Assembly (NCBI RefSeq): GCF_964340395.1
Contig: NC_135566.1
Location: 5,496,501-5,556,500 of the forward strand
Source: Glandiceps talaboti
Taxonomy: Eukaryota > Hemichordata > Enteropneusta > Spengelidae
Length of the DNA: 60,000 bases
Direction of reading: 5' to 3'
Positions 18,086 through 31,329 of the stretch are shown piece by piece. The translations under genes were made by a program, and so were the position numbers. A model generated the notes under the pieces. That model searched no databases, was not told the DNA's origin, and worked only from the letters and a program-made list of their open reading frames with translations. Each line of letters begins with the position of its first letter. Within the stretch, counting starts at the first letter, position 1.

Positions 18086-21000
18086 CATTGAATTGTTAAA
18101 CTGGAGAAGTGAAGATATTTGTTGTATTCTCGATTGAATTTTGACCTGCAATGAATATTGCATTATAAAAAATTTCAATGTATATTTTATTAAGGATAGT
18201 GTTGTAATCTATTGAGATACAGATGAGTATTAATACAAAAAATGAATACAAATAACTTCCTGCTCCTCCCACTCTTTGTAACTTTCATATGACGTAAAAA
18301 ATACCTTTTTCAACTAAACAATATAATTTAGAGTAACATGATCTGTGAGAATACTAACCTTTCCTTTCTATTCTGATATCATAATGAATTTCATATGACT
18401 GTGATCTCTCAGTAAAATTGTATCCTGAGGTCAATTTGTATCCGGAATTTTCAATTCCCTGCAATGTACAACCTATTGTTCCATTGCTATAATTCAAATT
18501 AACCAATTTTCTGATTTCACATATACCCACAAGGAGCCAATTTCAAACTGAACGCATACTGGTCGGTGAAATTACAACAAATCACATAATCACAAGCAGA
18601 AATTTTCACTTGAGTTAGCAGGCATGAAATAGCATATACTAAGTTGAATTGAATTTGTGACATTTACATCAGGTCCTTCTGTTGCATAGGAAATTAATCC
18701 ATAATACGGCTGTCTGTTTTGTTTTCAACAAGAACTCAACAATTCAGGTGAATGTCCTACAAATTTAAGTGTTATCTTTCAGGCATTAACGTTTCCAGGA
18801 ATCACTAATCTTTGCTTCCGATTGATAAGCAGGAGTGATTTCCACAAGATGATGTAGATCGTGGGTTTAGCGATTAACATCTAAATCCGGTTTGTGACTA
18901 ATCCAGAGTGTAAACATCCATGACCTTTCAATATCAGGACTTCATCTTTCTGAAAATCAGCTGGTGGAAGCTTCTTGAACAAATTTACTTTGTAATGAGT
19001 CAATGCAATCATATAAGACAAATTGCAATGACTGCTCACAATCGTTATAAAGTCAATGTACATGTTTTCTGTCATTCTTTAACTACAACAGGAAAAAAGC
19101 ACACATGTACCCATGATGAAGTAGATTTCCATCGGTGTTACAACACTAAGAACTTGTTTGCGTCTGATTAAGAGACAAGACTTTACTACACTATCAATCT
19201 TTCTTAGCCATGTCCAGTGTAAATCTCCAGCATCTTGTAAAATAAACACATCTAGGTGAGATTTAAAGTACGCTGACTAACTACAAGTTTTACAAGAGTG
19301 ACTTGCTTTGAAAGAGTGGAAACTAACAGTCACACTACCAGCGTCATGGAAACCAACTTCCAGAAGCATAAAAAACATTAAGTCATTATCCATATCATCA
19401 GTTTTGAGACTTCATAAATTAAAACAATTCCGAACAATGCCAGTTTTCCCTGGGTACCCTCCTGCTTTCAACAGTAAGGCATTTGGGCACTGCACAAATG
19501 GCGACCATATTTGAATTTCTCTGAAATTAATTTAGATTACTAAAGTACATTATCATTCTTCTAATGACATCTAATATCTGATAACTCTAAGGCCTCTTTT
19601 AATGAATTCACTTTTGTCAAAGAACATCAAAAAAGGCACAATGTGTACATGTACATGTTGATGTATTCCTGACTTGATAATTGATGTGGCCATTAGTAAC
19701 AAGTTTTCAAAGCTCATACTCATATTCCTACACAATAACACATGACATGCAGATGGATGAACATACATGGGTTGTTCTTTTAGTTCACTCCAGGCTGCGC
19801 TTTTTATATCATTTTTTAAATCAGAAATTGACAGTTACAACAAAAACTGTCACACAATGGCTCAAACACTACATGTTGATATAATGTTTTTATATTCAAA
19901 CCCTACCCAGTTGTTGTTTTTGCATGTTTCAGGAAATAAAAATATTCTAAAAATTTAGTCAAAATCATCTAGTTCCAAGACTACAAAACAAGGAATGAAA
20001 ATGTCTTATTTGTTCATACATAATTTTTATTGTAGTTCTTTCTTGTAATTCTGAACAAAACAGGTTACATCTATATTAGACTGGAGAATTTTTTTATTGA
20101 AAAACATAATAATCGTGCAATTTTTAGTGAATTTGTTGTTTTTTGTACACAGTTTATCGCAAAAACTCTACTATAATAAGATACACTTGTATGAAATACC
20201 ATAGATGTTGTAGATCTCTCTCCAATGTGTATGGACATACCAATAGAATATACTTGTACATTGTATATGTGACCAAATAATCTACAAAATACAACCATTT
20301 ATTACACTCATGATGCATCATGGGGTTCTGTCATAATATGTGTTAAGTTTCTTTGTCATTGACATTATTTCATAGAGCAGGGTTCACATTAATCCTCTCT
20401 CTACCAGGTGGGTATTTAGTCGTTTGCACATAATAAACGACAGGTTGAGAAAAATAGGATTAAGTTATTGATCTTAGATGCTGACAGATGTAAATAGATT
20501 CAAAACCTGAATTCAATACTCAATATTTGTAACTTGTAAGATTCATACATTCGTAACTGATCCTTATTTAGCACAGTTTCCCCAACAACACTTTCAGCAG
20601 AAATTAAACAATGTCTAGACATTTAATTGCTCCTCGACTCAGACAGGGTCATACAAATCAATTCACCTTTAACATTTATAAGTAAATATAACCAAGAATA
20701 CAAAAAGACGAAATGTTCAGAAAGGATGTACAGTATGAATGCAACCTATACATTGAAGACTAAAGAGAGAAAAAACAGGTGTACATGCATGTATACCTCT
20801 ATACATATCAATAGATTTAAACCGTTCTAACTACTGAACCTTGTTATATCAGGTATACTACATGCACTTTTTGTTTTGTTCTCGTTATCCTAACTGTATC
20901 GCCAACTTTCGATGCTGATCATGTTCATCTGATCTATGGCTCAAACCATACATTGTATTCTTTTAAATAAATGATCAAAGCGACTGTTTAAAACTGATTG

Positions 21001-23080
21001 CTTGGCTATGAGGGCATTAGTAGAAGTCTTTTACCCCAAGGGCTCTATTATCATTATTGCAACTATTTGCTACATGACAGCAATGAGGGGAATATGGGAG
21101 AACAGCAATTGGGAGAACAGTGCTAATGCACTGAAATGGTGCCTGTATATGAAAGAATAATAAATAAATATGATGGCAACAAGTGCCTGAATATCAAGGC
21201 CAGGCAATAAGTATTATATATATATACATCACATTCTCAGATGTTTTCTTTCCATAGTCAAAGCAAATCACCAACAGGACTCTCATGCTACATTAATAGT
21301 ACCCTACTGAAAATAGAAAACAAATAGATCCTTCTGTATGCAAATTGAGGTCACTATGGGTCATTAGCCTATACCATGTAACATGGTCTGAGCCAATAAT
21401 CACTGAAGGCTGTATGGAAATACTGTGTTATAAAAGGAAAAGGTAATTGTGTCCACAAACAGCTAATGATTATTAAAAAGACACTTTTATAGTAATCATC
21501 ATGATGTGTTAGTCAGCCTAAAATGTTTTAAGATACATTGACACTTAGTAGTTGTCCAATCTCCAAAACAATACTACTAAGTGTTCATAAACTGGCGATA
21601 GAATGTTATTTTCTGCTCTGCTTCAGACTACTCTAAAATGTGCCATTTCAAAGCAATCTCATTTAAGTTCATGTTTTTGTCAATTCCTTTCTCATACTAG
21701 AAAGTCTCATCATTGAAACAAATGAAAATCATGGTTCAAAAATATCCCTTGCTGACAGTTACATGTTATATACTTTTGAAAGCTGAATTCTAGATAAACA
21801 GCAGCTTTCTGTAATCTAGACTAATGTTTTGTGTACTTACTTACTTACTTTAGGTATCCATTATCCATGCTAGATTAATACTGTTACACTAGTTGTATTT
21901 ATTTTGGTAAATGAAAAATTTAGAATGGCAATTTAGAATGTGTCACATATACTTTAGTTTGGTGGACAGTATAACACTGTAAGGGGAAATTAGACATTAC
22001 ATGCACCTGTAAATAACTCAGAAGTCAGGCCAGTCAGTGCTGTTGTTGACACCTTCCACAATACCTTAATATATTGGATACTTCTACCATGTTTTGTATC
22101 AAAGTTCATGTCAAGGCTAACACACCATTGACACCAGTGTATCCTTTATTTACAACACAAGTAAATTTGCATAATGTGCATAAAGTATAATAGTGAGACT
22201 TGTTTCTGCATGTGGAAAAACTTTTAAATTATCTTAAAGTAAAGTATCTTTAATAGCAAGACCTTGGAAATGTCTTTTGTGCATATTCACCTAAAAAAGA
22301 CCATGCACTGAAATATATAACACTAACTGTACATTAAAAATAATAGATGGGTCATACATATATACCTTAATATGTAAATCATGTACATTCCCAGGAAATG
22401 AAAAGTCAAGGGTGAAAATTATCTGGTGCCAGAAGAATATTAGACGGCAACAATAATATCCTATTGAACAAATTAAAGTAATTTCAAAGATCATTTTGGC
22501 AGTGCAATGAATAATGTATTATGGAAAATGTAGTAAAATGTAGTATGACCTTGAACTTTGTAACTTCAAGGATAAAGAGATGGGGATACTGTCTGACAGG
22601 AAAGTAGCAGATCCTGACTGTTCTATTTACTTGCATCCTAGATACTTTTTCAACCAGTCCTAGGGAGTTACCAATCAGCTGTTAGTCCATCATATTTGTA
22701 TTATTTTTATTGTTAAGAAATGCAGTTACACAATTAGATTGATAGTAGGTACAATATAATCAGTTTTAGAAAAATATTTGCCAAAGAAAATGAGTGTGGG
22801 AATAAGCTTCTGAATTGACTCATAACTCACACATAGCCTGAAGGCATGATTTTCCATGATGTTGTTTGAACCAATTTGCACTATTACCAGGGTTGTATTA
22901 AGGTTAAACATAATGTTATCAATTATATCATATAGTTCTGACATGTCAGATTTATCAACCTCTAATGGTGTGTAAAGCATTAAGGTTAGAACTAATTCAT
23001 CACTAACATTACATGTCTGGATGTCTCTGTATGACCTTATTCTCAATATCTAACTCAACTACTGCAGTAAATTAACGCAG
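18086..23080. other. No gene recognised, 18.1-23.1 kb
   Basis: AT-rich. Apart from the repeat at 22040-22201, I see only short chance frames and a short (TA)n at 21216-21226. A minus-strand open stretch at about 18340-18515 is discussed as a finding. The N-terminal exons of the TPC gene would be expected somewhere to the right of 17.3 kb, but none could be recognised. Confidence 0.5.
22040..22201 (+). repeat. Dispersed repeat, inverted pair member 2
   Basis: Matches the reverse complement of 1130-1300, including gacaccagtgtatccttta and ttacaacacaagtaaattt. Confidence 0.65.
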
Positions 23081-23305
23081 TGGTCAAAAGTAGCAATTGA
23101 TTCCTGCGAAACACTCACTGAAGAGATTGGATATACAATCAGGAATTGGTGTGTTTTTGTTAAAAAAATTGCTCTTGTCTATGTGACTTCATTCTTTACT
23201 GTACATGCTGTGGTCAAAAGTAGAAATCAACTCCTGCAATACACTCACTGAAATGATTGGATATACAATCAGAAATCAGCGTGTTTTTGGTAAAAAAAAA
23301 TTCTC
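23081..23305 (+). repeat. Two-copy tandem repeat, about 130 bp
   Basis: gtggtcaaaagtag, cactcactga, gattggatatacaatcag and gtgtgtttttg-ta-aaaaa blocks occur in the same order in both copies (23081-23181, 23211-23305). Confidence 0.85.
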
Positions 23306-23751
23306 TTACAATATTCATTGAAATTTGGGAAGACTTCATATTTTCACTCATGGTTTATTTACATTATATTTTTACAATATACCTTCTGAGCAAAATGAAT
23401 TGTGTTTATTCTAATAGCTATTAATTGTCATATGTAAATCATAGTGTCTTTCAATGAACAGCTAAGATTAATCAATTTACCTGCTAAAAATGTACATTTC
23501 TGTAACTTGATGACAACAGTGAAAAGCTGGGATTTGAGGCAGAACAAGGTGCTGGGAAGAATTTTATCTTAGGTGAATGATTGTTTCATTTGAATAGAAT
23601 TAATAAGCACTTAGGAGTTGTCATGAATATATCAGGTACATATACATACTTGCAGTCTCCCATTAGACAATGTGTGCACATGGCAAGGACCTAGCTTAGT
23701 AACATGTACACCTAGCAATAAATTAGTAACAAGTTTCAACTGGATAGTGCT

Positions 23752-24092
23752 CGGTAATTGCAGGTAATGCAAGTAATATAAAATCATGCAATGACGCGTG
23801 ACGCTCACGAATCTAAAGGTTACATAATAAATGTCCTCATTTCCTTTCCTTTATAATGTTTGGTAATTGCAGGTAATGTAAGAGATATAAAATCATGAAA
23901 TGACGCTGAAGAATCTAAAGGTTACATATTAAATGTCAAACTGGGTGTGATACTTATTAGTATTACTGAGTAAACAGAAACAGAAACAGAAAAATCCCTA
24001 TTTCCTTTCCTTTATAATGCTTGGTAATTGCAGGTAAAGTAAGTGATATACAATCACACAATAACTCCCAAGAATCTAAAGGTTACATAAAT
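23752..24092 (+). repeat. Three-copy tandem repeat, 110-160 bp
   Basis: ggtaattgcaggtaa begins each copy (23753, 23862, 24023), followed by gatataaaatca and aatctaaaggttacat. Copies 2 and 3 are preceded by tttcctttcctttataatg. The middle gap carries extra sequence. Confidence 0.85.
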
Positions 24093-26133
24093 GACTTTAT
24101 CTCCTGGAGTAGCATTCCCTTTTAATCTAAAGAACTTCATGTCTTGTATTTTCTTCTGCAATAACGTGAGCAAAGGCTTGAAAGATTGCAACTGACTTAC
24201 GGTAGTATCAAAGTTATATGGTAAGCACAAATTGCATTCATTGGAACATTCCTCATTCACATGTACCTTTGGGTATTAGCATGTAGCTAAGGCTAAGTGG
24301 TACATCAAAACTTTGAATGGACAAGTGATTACCTCATCCAACAGCTTAGTAGTACATGAAAACTTGGACAAGACTAGTAGTTTGCCTCATCCTAGAGCAT
24401 ACCTGTAAACAGTCTTAAAGGCAACTGTACTTAGTATTAAATCTACACAAAATTAATATACTGATGCGGCTCTTTGAAATCAACAACTTTGAACATATTA
24501 GAGAGCAACCTTTGTGTCACTGCATTATAACTTGTAAGTGAACGTTAACCCTAACACATCACAAGTACAGTGAGTACATTATAGCATTTATAGCTGTTAG
24601 AACATTTTATAGGAGACTTCAATCATCAAATAACTGTCACCAGTGTGCATAAATTTGAATGTCATTAGAACTCATTTGCATATTAATAATAAGTTTTCAT
24701 ATGGCAAAGTTTTCAAGAGAATGGGAGAATTATGTTTTTCAATAAAATATTTTCTATTTCTAATTTGGATTCTAATGGGGGACTTTAAAGTCTAGTGATG
24801 TTGTATTAATGCTGACAGATATTCAGGGATGACTTCTGACATATTGAAAGTAGTGACATAAATGAAGGGTGTAATGAGATAGACAGGTTGTAAATCACCT
24901 TGGGGTATCACATAAACCTGTATTTTTCTGTATCCATGAATTGAATTTTCTTGACAAAATGACTTTCTACAAATTCATTCAGTGAACTGACTACAAAACT
25001 GGTCTTTATGTCATGTGAATGCCTTTAACTATAAATTTTATTATCGTTTGTGAATTACAAAAAGATATCTACAAAGGTTATAACTCACAAGTCATTCAAA
25101 GTTTTTAGCATTAAGCTTTCAATTTGTCTTTGTCAACTATTCTCATCAGAATGACAAATTCCACATAGTTACAGCTGATGAGACATCGTTGACCAAGACT
25201 GAGCGAAAGCTCAATGCTAAAAAAGCTTTCAACTACTTGTATGTTATAACCTTTGTAAATCATTTGATCTACCATGGTGATGAACATTTTTGGTCATCTA
25301 CAAAATGTACATTCAAACTGACTATAAATCTTTCATATTCTGTTCTTTGAATGTAACTTTAGTTGTCTTGTGATCTTTGAAGAATGCTCCTTATTATGAA
25401 AGGGAAGGCAAAAGGATATCTTCTTGCAAATTCACATAACAATAATAACTTAGGTATTAAAAGAAAAATGTATAATTTGGCAGATCTGCCATTGATCAGA
25501 ACTGAGGTGGAAGTGACAAATGGAGAATGGACTTTGCTAATGGACTGGATGTATGATTTAGGGGAGGGTCACAATTTCATTAAATGTTGTTGGCTCTTTC
25601 TATTGTTAGGGCAATACATTCAAACAGCTATTAAAGACAATATGTTCAATGAACTTTCCCTACCAATGACAATACATCACTTTCATTAAGTTCAGTTCAA
25701 TGTCAACTCCATACTGATAAGCAAAAGTAAATGAAACCATGATGCAGTTTACCTCATTCACCACCCAAGTTTTTATTAAACATTGTGAATTCACAAGGTA
25801 TCCTTTCCAATTCTGTTCAGTGACTATAACTATATAACTCACTTTGTTTTAACCCATGACAGCTTGACTTTCTACAAATTCATCCAGTGAATATACCCAG
25901 GCCATGTCACCTCACATCTTCAGCAAATACCCTTAACTTTACTACAAATCTGTACCTACAGTGAACACAACTAATTATTTGTTTTACCAACAGAGTTATT
26001 AACAAATTGACTATCTACATTGTGCAAATTCATTCTAGTGATGCACATGTAAATATACTTAAAGTAATCCAAACAAAAACACTAAACTCAACTACAGAGC
26101 TGTATTTTATGATTAGAAAGTGCAACATTTAGT
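24093..26133. other. No gene recognised, 24.1-26.1 kb
   Basis: Apart from the hairpin at 25068-25260, nothing recognisable. The frame at 25384-25689 has no family pattern and no splice support. Confidence 0.5.
25068..25260. mobile_element. Full-length hairpin (MITE-like) element
   Basis: Left arm acaaaggttataactcacaa ... tttagcattaagctttcaat pairs with agctcaatgctaaaaaagct ... gttataacctttgt, and the centre (gtcaactattctcatcag / ctgatgagacatcgttgac) also pairs, so almost the whole 190 bases fold on themselves. No TSD recognised. Confidence 0.8.
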
Positions 26134-26140
26134 TTAAGTG

Positions 26141-26500
26141 GAGTCATGATGGGTGAATGATTAGCGTGACCGGCTTGGAATCTACAGGTTGCAGGTTCGA
26201 GCCCTGTCGCTGCCTGCTATTTGTTTCTGAGTGGCTAAAGTCCTTGGGCAAGATTTGAACCATGACTGTGCTTCAGTCAACCCAGCTGTCACCGGGACCT
26301 GGTAGGATGTAGGTTGCAATGTGAAGGCTTTAATCCTATGCGCTGAAATGGCTGCAATGGATTGTATGCTCCCCAGGGAGTTGAGGAAGACCAAAGGGCC
26401 GTTGTGCCGTTCTGATCCGAGCCAGGGGTAATAATTGTAAAGCGCTTTGAGCACGGTGTGGGAAAGTGCTATATAAGAACCCAACATTATTATTATTATT
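26141..26500 (+). mobile_element. tRNA-derived SINE, well preserved
   Basis: The head holds pol III signals: a B box ggttcgagccc at about 26193-26203 and an A-box-like segment about 26150-26166. It has a body of about 250 bp, then a tail with aaagcgctttgagca and gtgctatataag, ending in (ATT)n. TTAAGTG flanks both ends (26134-26140 and 26499-26505), a likely target-site duplication. The hairpin-like tail resembles tails shared by V-SINEs and L2-type LINEs (family knowledge), suggesting mobilisation by such a LINE. Confidence 0.9.
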
Positions 26501-26505
26501 AAGTG

Positions 26506-29500
26506 ATCTTTTAAGAAACGCTCAAATTGATTAAAGATTGGTATTTTCTGTTAAGCAACTTAATATTATAACTTGTTTTGGACAATTTAAATTCTCCAGA
26601 GAGTTGTGTTTTCCATTCAATGAAAGTCTTTATTCTTAATGATCACAGATTGCAAATCTGGATTTTTTAAAATAAGACTTATTTTCGCTTATGTTGCAGG
26701 GAAACAAAAATGCAAAAATAAGTAGTGACTAAAATGCCCTTTTTTACAAAAACATAATGTACCAGTCTGGTTATTAGTAAAAACTAGTCTTTGACAACTG
26801 GCTGCATACTTTAAAATTACAAAATTTCAAAAATGTCTAAGTTTAGAGTATTGTCTTCAATTATATTGTTTGCATCTCTAGAACTGTTTGCAATATTATT
26901 GCTAAAAGGATCAATAAAACTAACAACTGGTAAAACATTGGGGTCAATCTGTCTAAAATTACTTATTCTTTGAAAATAACCTTTGGAATCATGATCAAAT
27001 GGCCCTCAAATCTATAAAAAAATTTCAGTGAATACAACTTTTGTTAAATTTTGTGAATTTTAATAGAATTAACTCAAATTGACCTCAACCTACATTAAGC
27101 TATTCAGGAAATGGTTCTTTATGTAAATAGTGACCTGGTGAATAACAGCCAAATTGATTTCAAGCCTGCATGTAAAAAAGAAAGAAAAATTGACTAAACG
27201 CAACAGTGTGCTTTTTGGTCAGTGAATATATACAATCATACAGATTATATTCAAAGAAAACATTGACAGGCCCAGTCTATCAGTGTCTCTTCACTTTTCA
27301 AAATAATCAATGAACCATTTTATTACAAAAGTAGACATAACAAAAGTATGAATAGCAATTTGTTGGAAAGAATCAATTTCTGAGAAAATCACTGGACTAT
27401 GAAGTGAATTGAAAATGTCACAAATAACTAATTCTCTGTGACATGTCAATCTGCTTGAGTCTTCTATTGTGAACACACAAAAAGTCATTATTGACTTTAC
27501 CTCACACACTTTTCACAATAACAGAGAGCATAGCCGCATTAGGATCAATTTCTGCCACATTTAATCATTTTTTACGGCAAATTACTTCATTTATTTGACT
27601 GTAATTCATGTACTTTTATTATAGTGGGTAATCAATGTAAAGCTGACTTGATTGAAATGAAGAATGTAGAATCTAGTCGAACTTACAAAGACTTCTCATC
27701 AAATTAAGAAACTTATTGTATAATGTGACAATTAGCAGGCTACTATGAAAGTCAATTATTTCTCTAATGATTGACTCACAGAGTCTTAGTGCGGAGCTTC
27801 AATGTAGAATCAGCACAAAGTGTCTGATGGCTTACAGTGTGTCCTCTATTTGATGACCACTGATGTATAGTCATTTCTTGTGATGCACCAAAATCTGGAA
27901 TTCTCATATTTCTTAATTATTTGGTGACAGTAAAATATAGTTATTTCAGAAGAGCACGTTAGAAATGATGTCTCAATCCATCAATACAGATCTTGATCAT
28001 GCAGTTGTTTTATTATTCAGTAATAATTTCTTTCTCCATGTACTATTAAATAATATTTGGTGACTTTACAAGAAACCTAATTTTTAACATAATGACTCAC
28101 AAAACAAAACAAAACTTAGCCTTTCAGTAGATGGCACCACTGCTTACACATACAATATAATGAATCTCTGAAGAAATATTTCAAATTTCTGTATGTCATT
28201 CTTGTATAAATTTGGAATTAGGAACTTTATTGGAAAAGGTACATTTTAATTTGGAATTAGAAACTTTATTGGAAAAGGTACATTTTAATTTGGAATTAGG
28301 AACTTCATTGGAAAAGGTACATTTTAATTTGGAAAGAGGAACTTTATTGGAAAAGGTTGATTTTGAAACTAAATACTGCACTTTTTATATGTACACTTGT
28401 ATATTAAATTGTACACCAAAAATGCTGGATATATATTGCTGCAAACACAATCACAGTACTTAAAGTTCATTTACAACATTTCTAAAAGTCAATATTTAAT
28501 GATTTCTACCACTTTGAGAAACCCCACTGTGGTACAAAATTAGTCAGAAATGGAAGCCATTCTTGAACTCATTTTAATACTGTAAATATGAAAAGCATGT
28601 CATTGTGTTTGTACTTGGAATCCTAGGTATTTGTGTTCATTAGGAAGAGTTCTGTGCATTTAGAAACTGTATGAGTACTTGATAATGATGAACAGTCTTC
28701 TTGAGCCCATCAGAAAGCACTTAAGCCTAGAAACTACATAATATACTGCCATGTCTGTAAGTACGCTATGTTTATTTCCAATATGACTTGCAATATAACT
28801 GTATTGATTTCAACACTTCAGGGGAAACATAAGAGTGTTCAGCAATAAATCATTCACAGTGAATTGTCAACCATTTCCTTGTTCATGCTGTTGCCATCAC
28901 AAATTGAACAATTTGAAATTCTCTTGTTAAATTGACATGGTCTGCATCTTTATGCGATATAGATCTAAAAATGCTACATATACATGTAATGTTTAAAGAT
29001 TATCTGATTAGTTGTGTTGTTAAGTGTAATAACATCAAGCTAGAATTTCCAACTTTAGGAAGTGCGTGTCTCTGTGCCACAGATCAAAAAAGTGTATTAC
29101 TAATTCTTGTTTGGGGGACAAAATAGAACAAGAAGGTCAACTTATTCTCCTGCTTGCCAATACACGTTGTATCTTATGTATAATGTGTGGAGTGGAAGTT
29201 ATGGTGTCGACATCAAAATCGGATGATCACTATTTTCATCCCATGTCTAGGTGGTAGAATTCTATTTTCAGACATTTCTATTACGGGATTAATCACTTTA
29301 TTTGGATAATGTCTAACCTGTGAATTCAAAACTTTAAATGCACTGTGTTGATGACAGGATCTGAAGTGCCCAGTTCATTTTTAAATTGCTAACATCTGTT
29401 CAAGTAGACAAACTTTTAAAGCACATGTGCAATTATTACCATAACATATTATGTTTTTATAATGTAAGAATGAATGTCCATGGATTCTAGATTCATATAG

Positions 29501-29984
29501 TTGCAAATGAAAATTTGAACTTATAAAATAAAAATATAAATATTTTAGAAGCAATCCCAAATTTTTCGATGATCTGGCATTCTCTTTGTCATTGCAAATA
29601 AGGGGTGTTATACAGCACAGACATACTATGTATGTGCATGAATTGAGTTATTCATAGCCCATCAAAGAATGCCCTTTAAAGAAACTCTGCACGTTTTACC
29701 ACAGGTTGATGAAGATTAGTACTGACACAGCTTTCATATCATGATTACTATATTTATAAAGGAAAACATTTGAGAATTTTATAAAACATGTATAAATTAA
29801 ACTGATGAGATAAAAACTGAAGAAAATATTTTATTTCAATTTAGTCAATATTTAACTGATGTTCTGGGGATAGGCTAACAAAGTGATGAGAAATTTCTCA
29901 TGACATATCTAAATTCTTATTGTCATGAAGAAGAATGATTATAATAAATTTTCATTTTGGACACTACAGTTTACTTAGCCTACT
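26506..29984. other. No gene recognised, 26.5-30.0 kb
   Basis: AT-rich single-copy-looking sequence apart from the 39-bp repeat at 28209-28364. Open frames are short and lack composition or motif support. Confidence 0.5.
28209..28364 (+). repeat. 39-bp tandem repeat, 4 copies
   Basis: Units at 28209, 28248, 28287 and 28326, each beginning aatttggaattaggaacttt. Because 39 is divisible by three, both strands stay open and give repetitive frames (LELGTLLEKVHFN on plus). No splice sites or other coding support, so treated as noncoding. Confidence 0.95.
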
Positions 29985-30415
29985 ATATCATGACTGTCAC
30001 AGCTTAGTATTGGTTGACATTAACTGTATTTATGTGAACTCATCTAACCAATTAGTAATGAATTCTTCCAATGAGAAAGACTACTGATGTAGGGTGATTA
30101 CATATAAATGTTCAGTTTGAATAATACAGTTTGGATTGCCCATTACTAGTACATCATCAAGACATGATGATACAGTTTACATTAATTGTGTACAACTGAA
30201 CTCATCTAACCCATTAGAAATGAATTCTTCTATTAAATGAGAAAGACTATTGATGTACATCATGGTGACTACAGCTTGATTTGCCCACTACTAGTACACT
30301 ATATTATGAAGACATGATGATAACTTAGTATCAGTTGACATCAACTGTGTTCAACTGAACTCATCTAACCTTTTAGTAATGAATCCTTCAATGAGAAGGT
30401 ACACTGTGGGAATGG
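29985..30415 (+). repeat. About 160-bp tandem repeat, 3 copies
   Basis: gaactcatctaaccnattag recurs near 30037, 30199 and 30358, with gaattcttc-aatgagaaaga, gttgacatnaactgt and actagtacatcat/actagtacactat blocks between. Diverged but collinear. Confidence 0.85.
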
Positions 30416-31329
30416 AACTTAAATTGACCATGTAATTTGTAAGTCCACATTAATGGTGATGAACTACTTGCAAGGGCTTCTTCACACATTAAAGGTATCA
30501 TATACCTAATGACAATGTATAGAATACTTTATTTTGAACTGTGTCGCAGTCCCCTCATCATGCAGTGTAGGAGCTGTGACTGTGTATATTGTTGTACAGG
30601 AAAGTGTCAATCTTCTTGAGATTTCCAGTTTGAAAGAAGTTTGAAGTGATTTGTCCTGAATTATCTATCTCGATAATTACTGTCAAGGAGAGTGGGATAA
30701 GTAAATTTCCAGATTGTGTAACATATCATTACTTTGTTGATGACAATTTGAGTGTGACAATGAGTGTTATTACCATAAATTTGAGACATGTTTATTAGAG
30801 TGGCAATACTCTATATTCTTGACCTGTTAAACATCATATGAATAATTCAGAAAGTAACTCTTTAGTGATTACATTTAAGATTTGGGCATCCTTTCATCTC
30901 ACATTTCACTTGTCTATATTCAAGTCTGCTTTATTTCACATAAAGGGTAAAACAATCATGATAATGAGCATTTCCTCTGTGGAGATGGCATTTACTTTCA
31001 TTCTCCTGATCGCATGTCCTTGTCACTTCCTGTTAGCAATTTACACTGAAGACATTATTTGACTTGTACAATGTTTGCAAGGAAAGAACATCAGCTTAAA
31101 TTTGATAACGATTGATTTGGTAAACTTTGCTATCCATTTATAATGTACAATGAGGATGTTTACATTTAACAGAGGAGTGAAGTCAGCAACACCTTCCATT
31201 GTATTAGAGTCTGTCTATGGTTGAATCATCATGTGATAGGCAGCATATAAACATAAATTTTATTACGGCCCCACAGCCTAATGGAATTAGTTGATAATAA
31301 TTTATGAAGGCGGTTTGTTTACTTATATT

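Noticed and set aside
25384-25689. Plus-strand 101-aa frame
   Set aside because: No motif, no splice context, composition like the background.
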